Assembly: GCF_900215625.1 (NCBI RefSeq)
Contig: NZ_OBEK01000001.1
Coordinates: forward strand, 434,001-498,000
DNA: 64,000 bases
Direction of reading: 5' to 3'
DNA from: Terribacillus aidingensis
Lineage (GTDB): Bacteria > Bacillota > Bacilli > Bacillales > Amphibacillaceae
Both the position numbers and the translations under genes were made by a program. Positions within the stretch are counted from its first letter, which is position 1; each line of letters starts with the position of its first letter. The notes under the pieces were generated by a model, which ran no database searches, had not been told where the DNA came from, and saw only the letters and a program-made list of their open reading frames with translations. Shown one piece after another: positions 8,794 through 17,892 of the stretch.

Positions 8794-9561
8794 ATGGAAT
8801 TCAACAATAAAGTCGTACTTATAACTGGGGCAGCAGGCGGTATTGGTATCGCAGCAGCTAAGAAATTTGCAGCAGAAGGAGCTAAATTGGCGCTCGTAGA
8901 TCTCTCTCAAGAAGCACTGGAAAAAGCAGCAGCATCTATTGATGGAGAAAAAATATTGCTGACAGCTAACGTTGCAAAAGAAGAAGAAGTAGCAAATTAT
9001 GTTCAAAAAACAAAAGAGCATTTCGGCCATATTGATGTTTTCGTTAATAATGCAGGTATCAACGGCGAATTTGGAAATATTGTAGATTCCTCAGTTGAGA
9101 ATCTTGAAAAAGTATTAAGTGTAAATGTAGTAGGTGCTTACCTGGGATTGAAGCATGTGCTGAAGGTCATGACAGAACAGAAGAGCGGTGCTGTTGTAAA
9201 TACAGCTTCTAATGGCGGATTACTTGGCGCACCTGGTATGAGTGCTTACATCGCATCAAAACATGCGTTAATTGGTATCAATAAAACAGCTGCATTGGAA
9301 GTGGCTGACTATGGCGTACGCGTGAATGCTGTAGCGCCGTCTGGTGTAGACACAGCGATGATGCGTTCAATTGAAACAAATGCAGCTAAAGGACATGAAG
9401 AAGAAGCAAGAAAAGGCTTTGAAGCCAGCGTTCCAATGAACCGCTATGCAACAGCTGAAGAGATTGCTGACCTGATGCTCTTCCTGGCATCTGATAAAGC
9501 ATCATTCATTACTGGTTCTTATTATCGAATCGACGGCGGACAAGGAACTACATCTGCATAA
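8794..9561 (+). CDS. Short-chain dehydrogenase/reductase
   Basis: 255-residue classical SDR. The cofactor motif TGAAGGIG is at residues 11-18, NNAG at 85-88, and the catalytic Ser139, Tyr152 and Lys156 (YIASK) are all present. Asp37 after the second strand (LALVDLS) points to NAD rather than NADP. The C-terminus has the usual FITGSYYRIDGGQ. It is probably a monocistronic dehydrogenase of the glucose-1-dehydrogenase/oxoacyl-reductase type; the substrate cannot be told. GGGGATC precedes the ATG. Confidence 0.88.
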   Translation: MEFNNKVVLITGAAGGIGIAAAKKFAAEGAKLALVDLSQEALEKAAASIDGEKILLTANVAKEEEVANYVQKTKEHFGHIDVFVNNAGINGEFGNIVDSSVENLEKVLSVNVVGAYLGLKHVLKVMTEQKSGAVVNTASNGGLLGAPGMSAYIASKHALIGINKTAALEVADYGVRVNAVAPSGVDTAMMRSIETNAAKGHEEEARKGFEASVPMNRYATAEEIADLMLFLASDKASFITGSYYRIDGGQGTTSA

Positions 9562-9612
9562 TAAGCACAGGGCAAGGACAATAGTGTTTTCTTACACAAA
9601 GGGGAGCACAGG

Positions 9613-9687
9613 ATGCTGCATTGTAAAGACACGCAGCAAGCTTGTTCAGTCCAAAGGTCTATGGGATTTAAACAAACGTTTATTTAA
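9613..9687 (+). CDS. Possible 24-residue peptide
   Basis: ATG at 9613 preceded by AAAGGGGAG (9598-9606), 24 codons then TAA. The product begins MLHCKDTQQACSVQR. It sits between the SDR stop and the shared terminator. It is too short to judge and may be chance. Confidence 0.2.
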   Translation: MLHCKDTQQACSVQRSMGFKQTFI

Positions 9688-9694
9688 ACAAGAA

Positions 9695-9720
9695 AAAGCG
9701 GATGCTGCTGCATCCGCTTT
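9695..9720. terminator. Bidirectional terminator between SDR and aldo/keto reductase
   Basis: Perfect 11-bp stem AAAGCGGATGC with loop TGCT. The minus-strand side continues into a T-rich tail (TTTTTC), and the plus side into TTTATTTC. Confidence 0.88.
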
Positions 9721-9725
9721 ATTTC

Positions 9726-10658
9726 TTATCGGAAGATATTGCTGATTGTTTCTATATCTTGATCAGTCAATTTCACGTCTAATGTTTTCAGGTTGTTTAT
9801 TACTTGGTCCGGACGTTTTGCTCCGGGTATGATGGAGTCAATGCTGTCATGTGTCAGGTACCAAGCCAGAACAATGTGTGCTATTTCTGCATCTTTTTTT
9901 GCTGCGATGTCGCGAAGCTGATCAACTTTTTTCAGGTTTTGCTTAAATACATCTCCTTGGAAAAGTGGATCTTTTGCACGCAAGTCATCGAAAGTTGTAT
10001 TCTCATCATACTTACCGCCAAGCAATCCGGAAGCGAGCGGGAAATAAGGGACGAAAGAGATATTGTTTTCTGCTGTATATGGTAGCAGGTCCTGCTCTGC
10101 ACCACGCTTGAATAGGTTGTATTCAGCTTGCAGTACATCTACATAGCCATCCACGTTTGCCTCTTTTAGCTGCTCTATAGAGAAGTTGGACACGCCGATA
10201 GCGCGTATCTTTCCTTGATCCTTTAGTTCCTTCAACGCGCCGACGGCTTCTGCTTTAGGCGTTTCTTCATCAGGGAAATGGATATAGAACAAGTCAATGT
10301 AATCTGTCTGCAAACGTTTTAAAGCACTTTCTACAGAGTCTTTCAAGAATTTCGGTGAATTGTCCATGACAGTGTCGTCACCAATAATCTTATGTGCTGC
10401 TTTTGTTGCGATAACGAGATCCTCGCGTCTACCGCTTTCCTTCACAACTTGCCCAACAAGCTCTTCTGAACGTTCTGGTCCGTAAATATAAGCTGTGTCA
10501 AAGAAATTCATATCGTTTTCAATGGCTTGGCGAACCACATCTTTCCCGCGTTCCTCATCAAGATTCGGGTAAAGATTGTGGCCTCCAACTGCATTTGTAC
10601 CAAGACCAATTGGATTTACATACAAACCGGATTTACCTAATTTCACACGTTCTGGCAT
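9726..10658 (-). CDS. Aldo/keto reductase, IolS/YccK type
   Basis: 310-residue NADPH-dependent oxidoreductase. It begins [22 protein letters not shown] and carries the AKR tetrad Asp/Tyr (FFDTAYIYG), Lys (ATKAAHK) and His ([10 protein letters not shown]), then [10 protein letters not shown] and the C-terminal cofactor motif [11 protein letters not shown]. Length and sequence match the B. subtilis IolS/YccK group. The physiological substrate is unknown. The start at 10658 has AAAGGAG upstream. It appears monocistronic and converges on the SDR gene. Confidence 0.9.
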   Translation of the reverse strand: MPERVKLGKSGLYVNPIGLGTNAVGGHNLYPNLDEERGKDVVRQAIENDMNFFDTAYIYGPERSEELVGQVVKESGRREDLVIATKAAHKIIGDDTVMDNSPKFLKDSVESALKRLQTDYIDLFYIHFPDEETPKAEAVGALKELKDQGKIRAIGVSNFSIEQLKEANVDGYVDVLQAEYNLFKRGAEQDLLPYTAENNISFVPYFPLASGLLGGKYDENTTFDDLRAKDPLFQGDVFKQNLKKVDQLRDIAAKKDAEIAHIVLAWYLTHDSIDSIIPGAKRPDQVINNLKTLDVKLTDQDIETISNIFR

Positions 10659-10754
10659 TTCTCACTCAGCTCCTTTTATATGTCTATATCTACTGTAGCA
10701 AAAGGAGACAAGCTAATGGAAAGGATTTGCTTGCAGAAATAACCAGCTTGTTAT

Positions 10755-12953
10755 TTAGCCGTGTGCTTTTTGTTTATTTTCTTCTGTTTGCTCCATCCGT
10801 TTCTTCCATGGCCAGAATGCCCATTTGCCAAGAATAGCTGTGATGGCAGGAACTAGGAATGGACGGACTAGGAAGGTGTCGAGCAGAACACCGATTGCGG
10901 TAATTGTTCCAAAATGTACAAGAATTTGAATTGGCAAAGTCGTTAATACAGCAAAAGTTGCCGCTAGAATTAAACCAGCAGATGTAATAACGCCGCCAGT
11001 ATGAGCAACGCCATCGGCTATGGCTTGTTTAATCGGCATGGTCTTACTGCGCTTCCAGATGCTTGAAATCATGAAGATATTATAATCTTCTCCAAGTGCC
11101 ACTATGAACACGAAAGCATAAAGCGGGATAAAGCCTTGGATTGCGTCAACACCGAATCCGTAATGCAAGATGAGCCAGCCCAGTCCCAAAGCACTGAAAA
11201 AGGACAGCAGAACGGTTGCGACAAGATAAATCGTAGCCGTAACAGAACGCAAGTAGGTTAGCAGCAACAAAGTAATAAAGCCGATAACAATTGGGATAAT
11301 CCATTTTTCATCATGCTTGGTAACTTGCTGCGTGTCATATTGTTCAGCAGTCTGACCGCCAATCCAGACAGTGTTAGAGCTGCCAGTTACATCAGCGACA
11401 GCTTTACGAATGGCTGGTATGTGCGCCATTGCGTCATTCGAATAAGGATTTTCTTCTAGTTCCAGCTGGATGCGAATCAATTGATTGTCTGTTTCTGCTT
11501 GTTCCGGCTCCATCACAGCAGCTGCATAAGGCAAGTCAGCTAAAGTGGTGCGTACAGCTTCTGGGTCATCTGTTTTTGCGATAACCGACACAGGAGCCAA
11601 TTCACCAGCATTCATATGTTCTGTTAAGATGCCGAAGCCTTCTTTGGACGGCATATCATCTGGGAAGGAAGAGAGTGTATCATATGTGTACGTAATACGA
11701 GACGCCATACCGGCCAAAATGCCAAGTACTATTACTGTCGCAATAGCAATTTTCCACGGATGACGGATGACCATATTCCCGATGCTTTTGCCAAACTTAT
11801 TGTGCGGTTTCTTCGTGCGAACCGGCTTTCCTTTTTTCTGTGCGCGTTTTTCCTGCATCTCTTCCGTTCTAGGGATAAATGGGAAGAAGGAGGCGCGGCC
11901 AATGATCGTCAATAATGCTGGTACTAGCGTAAGGCTTGCCAGCAGCATGATGAAGATGGCAATTGCAAACGGGATAGCGAACCGATTGATAGATCCGTAA
12001 TTAGCAACTAGCAAAACGAGCATGGCAGCGATGACAGTTAGCCCGCTCATTGCAATAGCGCCGCCCGCAGAGGTAAGCGAGCGAACAATTGCGGTCTTCC
12101 TGCTTTTTATTTCCCACAGATTTTCTCGGAAGCGATTAATTAAGAATAGGCAGTAGTCAGTACCTGCACCAAATAACAGTACTGTCATGATGGCAAGACC
12201 TTGTGAATCAAAAGAAATTAATTCTGCTTTTCCTAATGCTCCCAGGATAGGACTGATAACTAAATAGGCAAACCCCACTCCAACTAAAGGTATTAAAGCA
12301 AGAATAGGAGAACGATAGATTACCAGCAAAAAGATTAAAACAATGAAGACGGTGCCGAACAAGAGCGTTGTATCTCCCTGTGAAAAGAGACTAACCGCAT
12401 CCACTGCGATACCAGCAGGGCCTGTTGCGCGAACAAGTAAATCGCTGCTGTTCAACTTCTGTTTGAATGGATTTTGCTCGAATATCTCATTTGCTGTATC
12501 TTCGACTTCCGCCAGCCCTGCTTCTACAGTTTCCGTTGCTGTGCCGCTTTCAAAGACAATCGGCATAACGAGTGTTGTCCCATCATCGGAAAGCTGTTCC
12601 TTCAAAGCAGGAAGCGGTATATCTTGAAGCGGTGTTACAGTTGCAGCTTCAATATCTGCATCTTGCAGCTTTGCACTGAATTGCTGAATTGTCTTCAAAT
12701 CTTGATCAGATAATCCATTTTCTTGGTGCCACGTTAATAAAGCGGGCAGTCCGCTGTTAGTTGAGAACTCCTCCTCAATAATACGAGCTGCTTCTTCACT
12801 ATTTGTGTCGTTTAAGAATGTTTCTGCTTGTGCATCTTCTTGGGAATTTGCATGTGGCAAAGTGAGATTTAATACAAGTGCAAGTACAATCCAGACCGCA
12901 ACAATGACCCAGCGGCCATATTTTCCACTAATCAAACTGCCGAACTTTTTCAA
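10755..12953 (-). CDS. MMPL/RND family transporter
   Basis: 732-residue protein with the two-repeat MMPL architecture: one N-terminal helix, an extracytoplasmic domain of about 150 residues, a six-helix block with GAGTDYCLFLINRF, a second extracytoplasmic domain, and a second block with ALGEDYNIFMISSIW. Such pumps export lipids or drugs using the proton gradient (YdfJ/YdgH type in Bacillus). The start is a TTG at 12953 with AGGAGG spaced 8 bases; a nearby ATG is in another frame. It follows the tetR gene but has its own operator and a terminator upstream, so it is an independent transcription unit. Confidence 0.9.
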   Translation of the reverse strand: MKKFGSLISGKYGRWVIVAVWIVLALVLNLTLPHANSQEDAQAETFLNDTNSEEAARIIEEEFSTNSGLPALLTWHQENGLSDQDLKTIQQFSAKLQDADIEAATVTPLQDIPLPALKEQLSDDGTTLVMPIVFESGTATETVEAGLAEVEDTANEIFEQNPFKQKLNSSDLLVRATGPAGIAVDAVSLFSQGDTTLLFGTVFIVLIFLLVIYRSPILALIPLVGVGFAYLVISPILGALGKAELISFDSQGLAIMTVLLFGAGTDYCLFLINRFRENLWEIKSRKTAIVRSLTSAGGAIAMSGLTVIAAMLVLLVANYGSINRFAIPFAIAIFIMLLASLTLVPALLTIIGRASFFPFIPRTEEMQEKRAQKKGKPVRTKKPHNKFGKSIGNMVIRHPWKIAIATVIVLGILAGMASRITYTYDTLSSFPDDMPSKEGFGILTEHMNAGELAPVSVIAKTDDPEAVRTTLADLPYAAAVMEPEQAETDNQLIRIQLELEENPYSNDAMAHIPAIRKAVADVTGSSNTVWIGGQTAEQYDTQQVTKHDEKWIIPIVIGFITLLLLTYLRSVTATIYLVATVLLSFFSALGLGWLILHYGFGVDAIQGFIPLYAFVFIVALGEDYNIFMISSIWKRSKTMPIKQAIADGVAHTGGVITSAGLILAATFAVLTTLPIQILVHFGTITAIGVLLDTFLVRPFLVPAITAILGKWAFWPWKKRMEQTEENKQKAHG

Positions 12954-12970
12954 ATCTCATTCCTCCTGAC

Positions 12971-12992
12971 TAATTTATCAACTGATAAGTTA
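12971..12992. promoter_or_regulatory. TetR operator 2, upstream of the MMPL gene
   Basis: Half-sites TAATTTATCA and TGATAAGTTA separated by 2 bases; 9 of 10 positions are symmetric and identical in layout to the operator upstream of the tetR gene. A TATAAC -10-like element overlaps it on the minus strand. Confidence 0.75.
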
Positions 12993-13000
12993 TACTCAAA

Positions 13001-13034
13001 AAATAAAAGATTATGCATATAATCTTTTATTTTT
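13001..13034. terminator. Terminator between tetR and the MMPL gene
   Basis: Perfect 14-bp stem AAATAAAAGATTAT with loop GCAT and T-rich tails on both strands. It overlaps the tetR stop codon. Confidence 0.85.
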
Positions 13035-13635
13035 TGCGAATCCCGTCAAACAGGATGTCGACTAGCATAGTTGATTTCTTTTCGGCAAATTCGCGACGTG
13101 CTTCATAATCCTGCTTCGATGGAGGCAGGAAGGACTTCATCATTTCCAGCACAAAGAAGGAGAGCTCCATCGGCGGTGCGGATGGAAGCGACATGACATC
13201 CCCTTTGGCAATTCCTTCTGTCAGTGTCTGCATGACGGGGTTAAAGTAGCTGCGCATCCACCAGTCCTGAATCGTTTGGCGATGCTCCTCATCAATTTCA
13301 TATTGCAGATCGTGAAACATCTGTGTCATATCGCCTTGATGGTTCATAATCATAAAGTACGCAATACGCTGGATGCGCTCTCTGCTGTTAGCATAATCTT
13401 GGAGAACATCCGTCATCGCTCGCTCTGTTTGCACCATAATCGTGCGGACGACCTCTAAGTAGATGGCTTGCTTGTTCGGAAAATGATGGTATAAAGCTGG
13501 CTGGGTAATGCCGCATTCTTCTGCAATCCGCCGAGTCGAGATTGCTCGGTACCCGTGCGACATAAAGAGACGTTCAGCTGTCGCAATAATGGTGCGCTGT
13601 GTTTGTTCAGCGGATACTTCTTTTTTTCTAGCCAT
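13027..13635 (-). CDS. TetR family repressor of the adjacent MMPL pump
   Basis: 202-residue regulator. The N-terminal helix-turn-helix is at about residues 12-60 (TIIATAERLFMSHGYRAIST, then ITQPALYHHFPNKQAIYLEV). The C-terminal ligand domain is divergent, as usual for TetR proteins. The gene lies just upstream of the MMPL transporter in the same direction. Two near-identical palindromes, one 19 bases before this start and one before the transporter start, make autoregulation and control of the pump very likely. The inducer is unknown. Confidence 0.9.
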   Translation of the reverse strand: MARKKEVSAEQTQRTIIATAERLFMSHGYRAISTRRIAEECGITQPALYHHFPNKQAIYLEVVRTIMVQTERAMTDVLQDYANSRERIQRIAYFMIMNHQGDMTQMFHDLQYEIDEEHRQTIQDWWMRSYFNPVMQTLTEGIAKGDVMSLPSAPPMELSFFVLEMMKSFLPPSKQDYEARREFAEKKSTMLVDILFDGIRKK

Positions 13636-13653
13636 AATAACTGCCCTCTTTAA

Positions 13654-13675
13654 TAACTTATCACTTGATAAGTTA
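13654..13675. promoter_or_regulatory. TetR operator 1, tetR/hydrolase intergenic region
   Basis: Perfect palindrome: TAACTTATCA, 2 bases, TGATAAGTTA. It lies 19 bases before tetR and about 70 bases before the divergent YqkD-like hydrolase, so it could control both. Confidence 0.8.
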
Positions 13676-13747
13676 ACTCATTTTGTTTTAAAAAGCAACG
13701 ATTAGTTATACTTATTGTAAAATAGAATACAAAAAGGGGGTAGTAAT

Positions 13748-14683
13748 ATGGGGAGAAAAGGATTACTTCTTTCTGCTGCGTGTTTGGTGACAGGCTATTC
13801 AGCAGTTGTTACCGCGCTTGTAAACAGGGAGCTGCGCCGGATGAAACCTTTCACTGAAGAAGAAACAATAAAGCGAGAGGCGGAGGCAGGGCGCTTTAAT
13901 CAAGCTGCTTATGATGCATTGCAAAAAGAGGAATTCAGTGTGGACTCCACTTGTGGACATATTTATGGTACCCATTACATAGCTGACCCCGATTCTCGCT
14001 ATGTGATGGTTATTTCACACGGAGTAGCAGTGAATAAATATAACTCTGTGAAGTACATGGATATCTTTCTGGATATGGGCTATAATGTCGTTCTTTATGA
14101 TCAGCGTATGCATGGACAATCTGATGGAAACAGCATCACTTACGGCTATCATGAACGAGATGATCTTGCGCAAGTAATCAAATGGACGAAAGAACGGTAC
14201 GATTATGATTTGAAGCTTGGTGTACATGGTGAGTCAATGGGAGCGGCTACAACACTTTTATATGCCGGAACTGTTGAGGATGGCGCTGATTTCTACATTG
14301 CCGACTGCCCGTATAGTGACTTTGCTGAGCAGGTCGCCTACCGGCTGAAGGTACAATTCCACCTGCCGCGTCAGCTGTTTCTGCCAGCTGCAGAATTTGT
14401 AGTCCAGCGTACGGACGGTTATCGCTTTCGAGATGTTTCACCGATACATTCTGTAGCGAATATTGAAAAGCCAGTCTTATTCCTAAGCAGTCTGCCGGAT
14501 GCTTATATACCAGTTCAGATGACAAAGGATTTATATGCAAGAAAAGAGAATGGCTATAAACAGCTGCATCTATTCCCACAAGGAGATCACGCCATGTCCT
14601 TAGCTGAAAACAAACAGGAATATATACAGGTTGTGCAGGAATTTTTAGATAAGATCGGAATGGAAGCTCAGCCAGTCGGCTGA
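13748..14683 (+). CDS. Alpha/beta hydrolase, YqkD-like
   Basis: 311 residues with an N-terminal membrane anchor or signal segment (LLLSAACLVTGYSAVVTALV), an oxyanion-hole motif ISHGVAVN, nucleophile elbow HGESMGA, the segment GADFYIADCPYSDF, acid residue near LPDAYIPV, and a catalytic His in QGDHAMS. Sequence and length closely recall B. subtilis YqkD. It is probably an envelope-facing serine hydrolase; the substrate is unknown. AAAGGGGG precedes the start. Its divergent position shares the TetR operator region. Its stop codon lies inside its terminator stem. Confidence 0.85.
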   Translation: MGRKGLLLSAACLVTGYSAVVTALVNRELRRMKPFTEEETIKREAEAGRFNQAAYDALQKEEFSVDSTCGHIYGTHYIADPDSRYVMVISHGVAVNKYNSVKYMDIFLDMGYNVVLYDQRMHGQSDGNSITYGYHERDDLAQVIKWTKERYDYDLKLGVHGESMGAATTLLYAGTVEDGADFYIADCPYSDFAEQVAYRLKVQFHLPRQLFLPAAEFVVQRTDGYRFRDVSPIHSVANIEKPVLFLSSLPDAYIPVQMTKDLYARKENGYKQLHLFPQGDHAMSLAENKQEYIQVVQEFLDKIGMEAQPVG

Positions 14684-14689
14684 GCTTTT
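14664..14689 (+). terminator. Terminator overlapping the end of the YqkD-like gene
   Basis: 10-bp perfect stem AAGCTCAGCC with loop AGTC, then TTTTC. The last codons and the TGA stop are part of the stem. Confidence 0.85.
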
Positions 14690-14841
14690 CTATGTCGAAA
14701 TTTAGCGGACAATTCTTCTAGGCTCTTCGTTGCTATCTAGAGGGAAAGGGTGCTACTATAGCACATGTAAGCGGTACCCATAAGACTTATCTCGCATCAC
14801 GACGCTTAGACAAAATTAGAAACTATTCTGAGGAGGATTCT

Positions 14842-16326
14842 ATGAGTCAATTAGCAGCAGGTATGCACGAGAAAGTGGAGCGTTTTCTAAATGGGTCAAA
14901 GAAGCTGTACATTAATGGGGAGTTTGTCACGAGTGCTTCGGAAAAAACGTTTGAATCGTTTAACCCGGCAACGGGCGAAGTATTAGCAACTGTTTATGAG
15001 GCAGGAGCAGAGGATATTAATCGTGCTGTAAAAGCTGCGCGTGAGGCATTTGATGAAGGACCTTGGACGACAATGACAGCTGCAGAGCGCAGCCGAATTA
15101 TGTACAAGCTGGCAGACTTAATGGAGGAGCATGCAGATGCACTTGCCCAGCTGGAAACGCTGGACAATGGGAAGCCGATTAGAGAAACGACAAACGCGGA
15201 CATTCCGCTGGCAATTGAACACATGCGCTATTACGCAGGCTGGACAACAAAAATTGTTGGACAGACAATCCCCGTAAATGGTCCATATTTTAACTATACA
15301 AGACATGAAGCGCTTGGTGTGGTAGGGCAAATTATACCGTGGAATTTTCCGCTCCTGATGGCAATGTGGAAGCTTGGTGCAGCTTTAGCAGCCGGTTGTA
15401 CGGTCGTATTAAAGCCTGCTGAACAAACACCGTTATCCGCCTTATACTTAGCAGAATTAGCACAAGAAGCAGGGTTTCCTCCAGGAGTACTCAATATTGT
15501 GCCTGGATTCGGAGAAACAGCTGGACAGCCGCTAGTGGATCATCCACATGTGGATAAGATTGCTTTCACTGGCTCTACGAGTGTAGGAAAACAAATCATG
15601 GCAAATGCTTCAAAGACACTTAAACGGGTGACATTGGAGCTTGGAGGCAAGTCACCGAATATTGTCCTGCCAGATGCTGACCTGACAAAAGCGATCCCTG
15701 GTACACTGAACGGAGTTATGTTTAACCAAGGGCAAGTGTGCTGTGCAGGATCTCGTGTCTTTATTCAAAAGAAACAATTTGATAATGTCATTTCCGATAT
15801 GGCAGCGCACGCAGAGAAAATTAAACAAGGAGCAGGAATTCATGCCGATACAGAAATCGGACCACTTGTTTCGCTGGAGCAGCAGGAGCGTGTATTAGGA
15901 TATATTGAAAAAGGCAGAAATGAAGGTGCTGAGCTCGTTACTGGCGGCGCAAAGCCGCAGGAGCAAGGATATTTCGTTTCGCCAACGATTTTTGCAGACG
16001 TACATGATGATATGACGATAGCGAAGGAAGAAATCTTCGGACCGGTCATATCGGCCATGCCATATGATGACCTGGATGATTTAATTCGACGTGCCAATAA
16101 CAGTGAATACGGATTAGCTGCTGGCGTTTGGACACAAGATGTAACCAAAGCGCATTACATTGCCAATAAGCTTCGTGCCGGAACAGTATGGGTGAACTGC
16201 TATAACGCTTTTGACGCAGCTTCTCCATTTGGCGGCTATAAGCAATCCGGCATTGGCAGGGAAATGGGCTCGTATGCATTGGACAACTATACAGAAGTAA
16301 AGAGTGTTTGGATTGGGATGGATTAA
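14842..16326 (+). CDS. NAD-dependent aldehyde dehydrogenase (DhaS-like)
   Basis: 494-residue enzyme of the ALDH superfamily, full length. Features are IIPWNFP (about 164-170), NAD-binding FTGSTSVG (242-249), general base Glu266 in LELGGKSP, catalytic Cys300 in GQVCCAGSR, and EEIFGPV near the end. It oxidises aldehydes to acids; the GQVCCAGSR context is typical of broad aliphatic/betaine-type aldehyde dehydrogenases such as DhaS, so the natural substrate is open. GAGGAGG precedes the ATG. It is monocistronic with its own terminator. Confidence 0.92.
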   Translation: MSQLAAGMHEKVERFLNGSKKLYINGEFVTSASEKTFESFNPATGEVLATVYEAGAEDINRAVKAAREAFDEGPWTTMTAAERSRIMYKLADLMEEHADALAQLETLDNGKPIRETTNADIPLAIEHMRYYAGWTTKIVGQTIPVNGPYFNYTRHEALGVVGQIIPWNFPLLMAMWKLGAALAAGCTVVLKPAEQTPLSALYLAELAQEAGFPPGVLNIVPGFGETAGQPLVDHPHVDKIAFTGSTSVGKQIMANASKTLKRVTLELGGKSPNIVLPDADLTKAIPGTLNGVMFNQGQVCCAGSRVFIQKKQFDNVISDMAAHAEKIKQGAGIHADTEIGPLVSLEQQERVLGYIEKGRNEGAELVTGGAKPQEQGYFVSPTIFADVHDDMTIAKEEIFGPVISAMPYDDLDDLIRRANNSEYGLAAGVWTQDVTKAHYIANKLRAGTVWVNCYNAFDAASPFGGYKQSGIGREMGSYALDNYTEVKSVWIGMD

Positions 16327-16333
16327 AGAAGAA

Positions 16334-16364
16334 GAGCCTGCGCTAAATAGCGCAGGCTCTGTTT
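16334..16364 (+). terminator. Intrinsic terminator of the aldehyde dehydrogenase gene
   Basis: Perfect 11-bp stem GAGCCTGCGCT with loop AAAT, followed by TGTTTATTTG. Confidence 0.88.
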
Positions 16365-16399
16365 ATTTGTGGGCAATTTTCCGAGCAGAGATGCAAGAC

Positions 16400-16603
16400 T
16401 CAGCTGGATGTATTAACGCGCTGCCTGGCTGTCTTTACTATTGATGCTATTCCGCTTATAAAAATACCGATACCTAGCAGCAGATAAAGCAGTGATCTGT
16501 CCATTTCCTTCCATCCAATTATGGAAGAGCAGATAACTGCTAAAGCAAATAAAGCGATAATAGAGTTAAAGATTAGTGAGAATCTCTTATATGATTTGTT
16601 CAT
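16400..16603 (-). CDS. Small two-helix membrane protein
   Basis: 67 residues: a short basic N-terminus (MNKSYKRFSLIFN), two hydrophobic helices separated by GWKEMDRS, and a basic tail (KTARQRVNTSS). The topology resembles other small two-helix membrane proteins of Bacillus with no known function. The ATG at 16603 is chosen because GGAAGGAG lies just upstream; the longer upstream reading lacks protein character. It follows mhqD on the same strand after a terminator. Confidence 0.65.
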   Translation of the reverse strand: MNKSYKRFSLIFNSIIALFALAVICSSIIGWKEMDRSLLYLLLGIGIFISGIASIVKTARQRVNTSS

Positions 16604-16723
16604 ATTTATTCTCCTTCCTAGACGAGGTATTTCTCTGAAGTGTTCGGATGAATAAATCCGATTTCCTTTACATACCAATATACCACATTTTGGTATGCAG
16701 CCGCTAGTTATTCCCATAAACAA

Positions 16724-16748
16724 AAGCATACGCCTCAGGCGTATACTT
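16724..16748 (-). terminator. Terminator of the mhqR-mhqD operon
   Basis: Stem of GGCGTATACTT and AAGCATACGCC with a short loop, overlapping the mhqD stop, then TTTTGTTT on the minus strand. Confidence 0.8.
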
Positions 16749-17352
16749 AAAAGTGTTTCCGATACCAAGCTGCGGCAGCTTGAACTTCTGTCTGAGTTAG
16801 GCTGTGACCGTTATTTTCCCAGTGGATAGCTGTATCTGCACCTGCATCTTTCAGCATCTGTTCTAGGTCAGTTGCTTCTGATTTTGGACAAATGGGATCA
16901 TTCGTACCTGCTGTAATCAGTACAGGAGTTCCTTGCTGCTGCGCCAATGTGATATTCCGTCTAGGGACCATTGGATGATGGAGGATGGCTCCTTTTAGCG
17001 GATTGGAATAATGATATAACAGACTGGCAGCAATGTTAGCGCCATTTGAATAACCTGCTGCGATAATATTATTTCGATCAAAGTTATACTTCTCTGCGGC
17101 TTCATCAAGAAAACTGCGTAATTCTTTTGTGCGAGCAATTAAATCTTCTTCATCGAATACGCCTTCAGCTAATCTTCTGAAAAAGCGAGGCATGCCGTTT
17201 TCGGAGACATTTCCACGTACACTTAATATGCCCGCCTCCGGATCTATTATATCAGCGAGCGGCAGCAAATCCTGCTCGGTACCACCTGTACCGTGGAGCA
17301 GGAGAAATACAGGTTTGTCTGCTTGTTTGGCAGGTTTGAAAATATGCTTCAT
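16747..17352 (-). CDS. mhqD: MhqD-type carboxylesterase/hydrolase
   Basis: 201-residue alpha/beta hydrolase of the phospholipase/carboxylesterase group: LLLHGTGGTEQDLLPL, nucleophile elbow AAGYSNGANIA, acid residue in GTNDPICP and catalytic His in NNGHSLT. In B. subtilis the homologue MhqD is induced by quinones and catechols through MhqR. Here the gene lies 15 bases downstream of a MarR gene with an MhqR-type operator, which supports the same role. The catalytic substrate is not established. Confidence 0.88.
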   Translation of the reverse strand: MKHIFKPAKQADKPVFLLLHGTGGTEQDLLPLADIIDPEAGILSVRGNVSENGMPRFFRRLAEGVFDEEDLIARTKELRSFLDEAAEKYNFDRNNIIAAGYSNGANIAASLLYHYSNPLKGAILHHPMVPRRNITLAQQQGTPVLITAGTNDPICPKSEATDLEQMLKDAGADTAIHWENNGHSLTQTEVQAAAAWYRKHF

Positions 17353-17367
17353 ACGTAACTCCTCCTT

Positions 17368-17820
17368 TTACTTGTCTGCTGAAGTGCCCTCAGCATGGAA
17401 GCCTAGTGTTTTAATTTGTTCAATAACTTGTGCTTTTTCTTTGTCATCCAGACCGGACAAAATACTATGAATCGCTTGTTCATGCTTCGGAAAGTAATCT
17501 GCCATAAAAGTATGTCCTTTTTCCGTTAGTGTGGCAAAGGTGATGCGTCTGTCATCTGGACATGGACGTCTTCTGATCATTTCCTTCTGGACAAGGCGAT
17601 CTACCACATAGGAGATACTGCTGCTGGATAAAAGTACTTTACTGCCAATTTTCTGTATTGGCTGGTCGCCTTTGTGGAAAAGTAATTCTAAAACAGCAAA
17701 TTCCGTTAAATTAATTCCTTGTTTCTTGATATCTTCTTCAATACGTTTCTTAATAGACTGAAGAGCCCTTGTCAAAACTACAAATAGCTTTAAAGATAAG
17801 CCTACGTTGTCAGTAGCCAT
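17368..17820 (-). CDS. mhqR: MarR family repressor MhqR
   Basis: 150-residue winged-helix regulator. The segment EFAVLELLFHKGDQPIQKIG followed by VLLSSSSISYVVDRL and the wing RRPCPDDRRITFATLTEKG match B. subtilis MhqR, the quinone-responsive repressor of mhqNOP, mhqED and azoR2. It heads a two-gene operon with mhqD. Its promoter region has a 20-bp perfect palindrome of the known MhqR operator form, so autoregulation is expected. The start is ATG 17820 with AAAGGA upstream. Confidence 0.9.
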   Translation of the reverse strand: MATDNVGLSLKLFVVLTRALQSIKKRIEEDIKKQGINLTEFAVLELLFHKGDQPIQKIGSKVLLSSSSISYVVDRLVQKEMIRRRPCPDDRRITFATLTEKGHTFMADYFPKHEQAIHSILSGLDDKEKAQVIEQIKTLGFHAEGTSADK

Positions 17821-17836
17821 AGTCGTCTCGCTTCCT

Positions 17837-17856
17837 TTATCTCGAATTCGAGATAA
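17837..17856. promoter_or_regulatory. MhqR operator
   Basis: Perfect palindrome with core TATCTCGAATTCGAGATA, which matches the MhqR consensus I know from B. subtilis, 17 bases upstream of the mhqR start. Confidence 0.88.
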
Positions 17857-17892
17857 TTATATAAAAGAATGTGCTTGTTGTCAATAAAGGGA

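Noticed and set aside
12343-12713. Plus-strand open frames inside the MMPL gene
   Set aside because: Antisense shadows of a clear coding region, rich in Cys/Ser, without ribosome binding sites.
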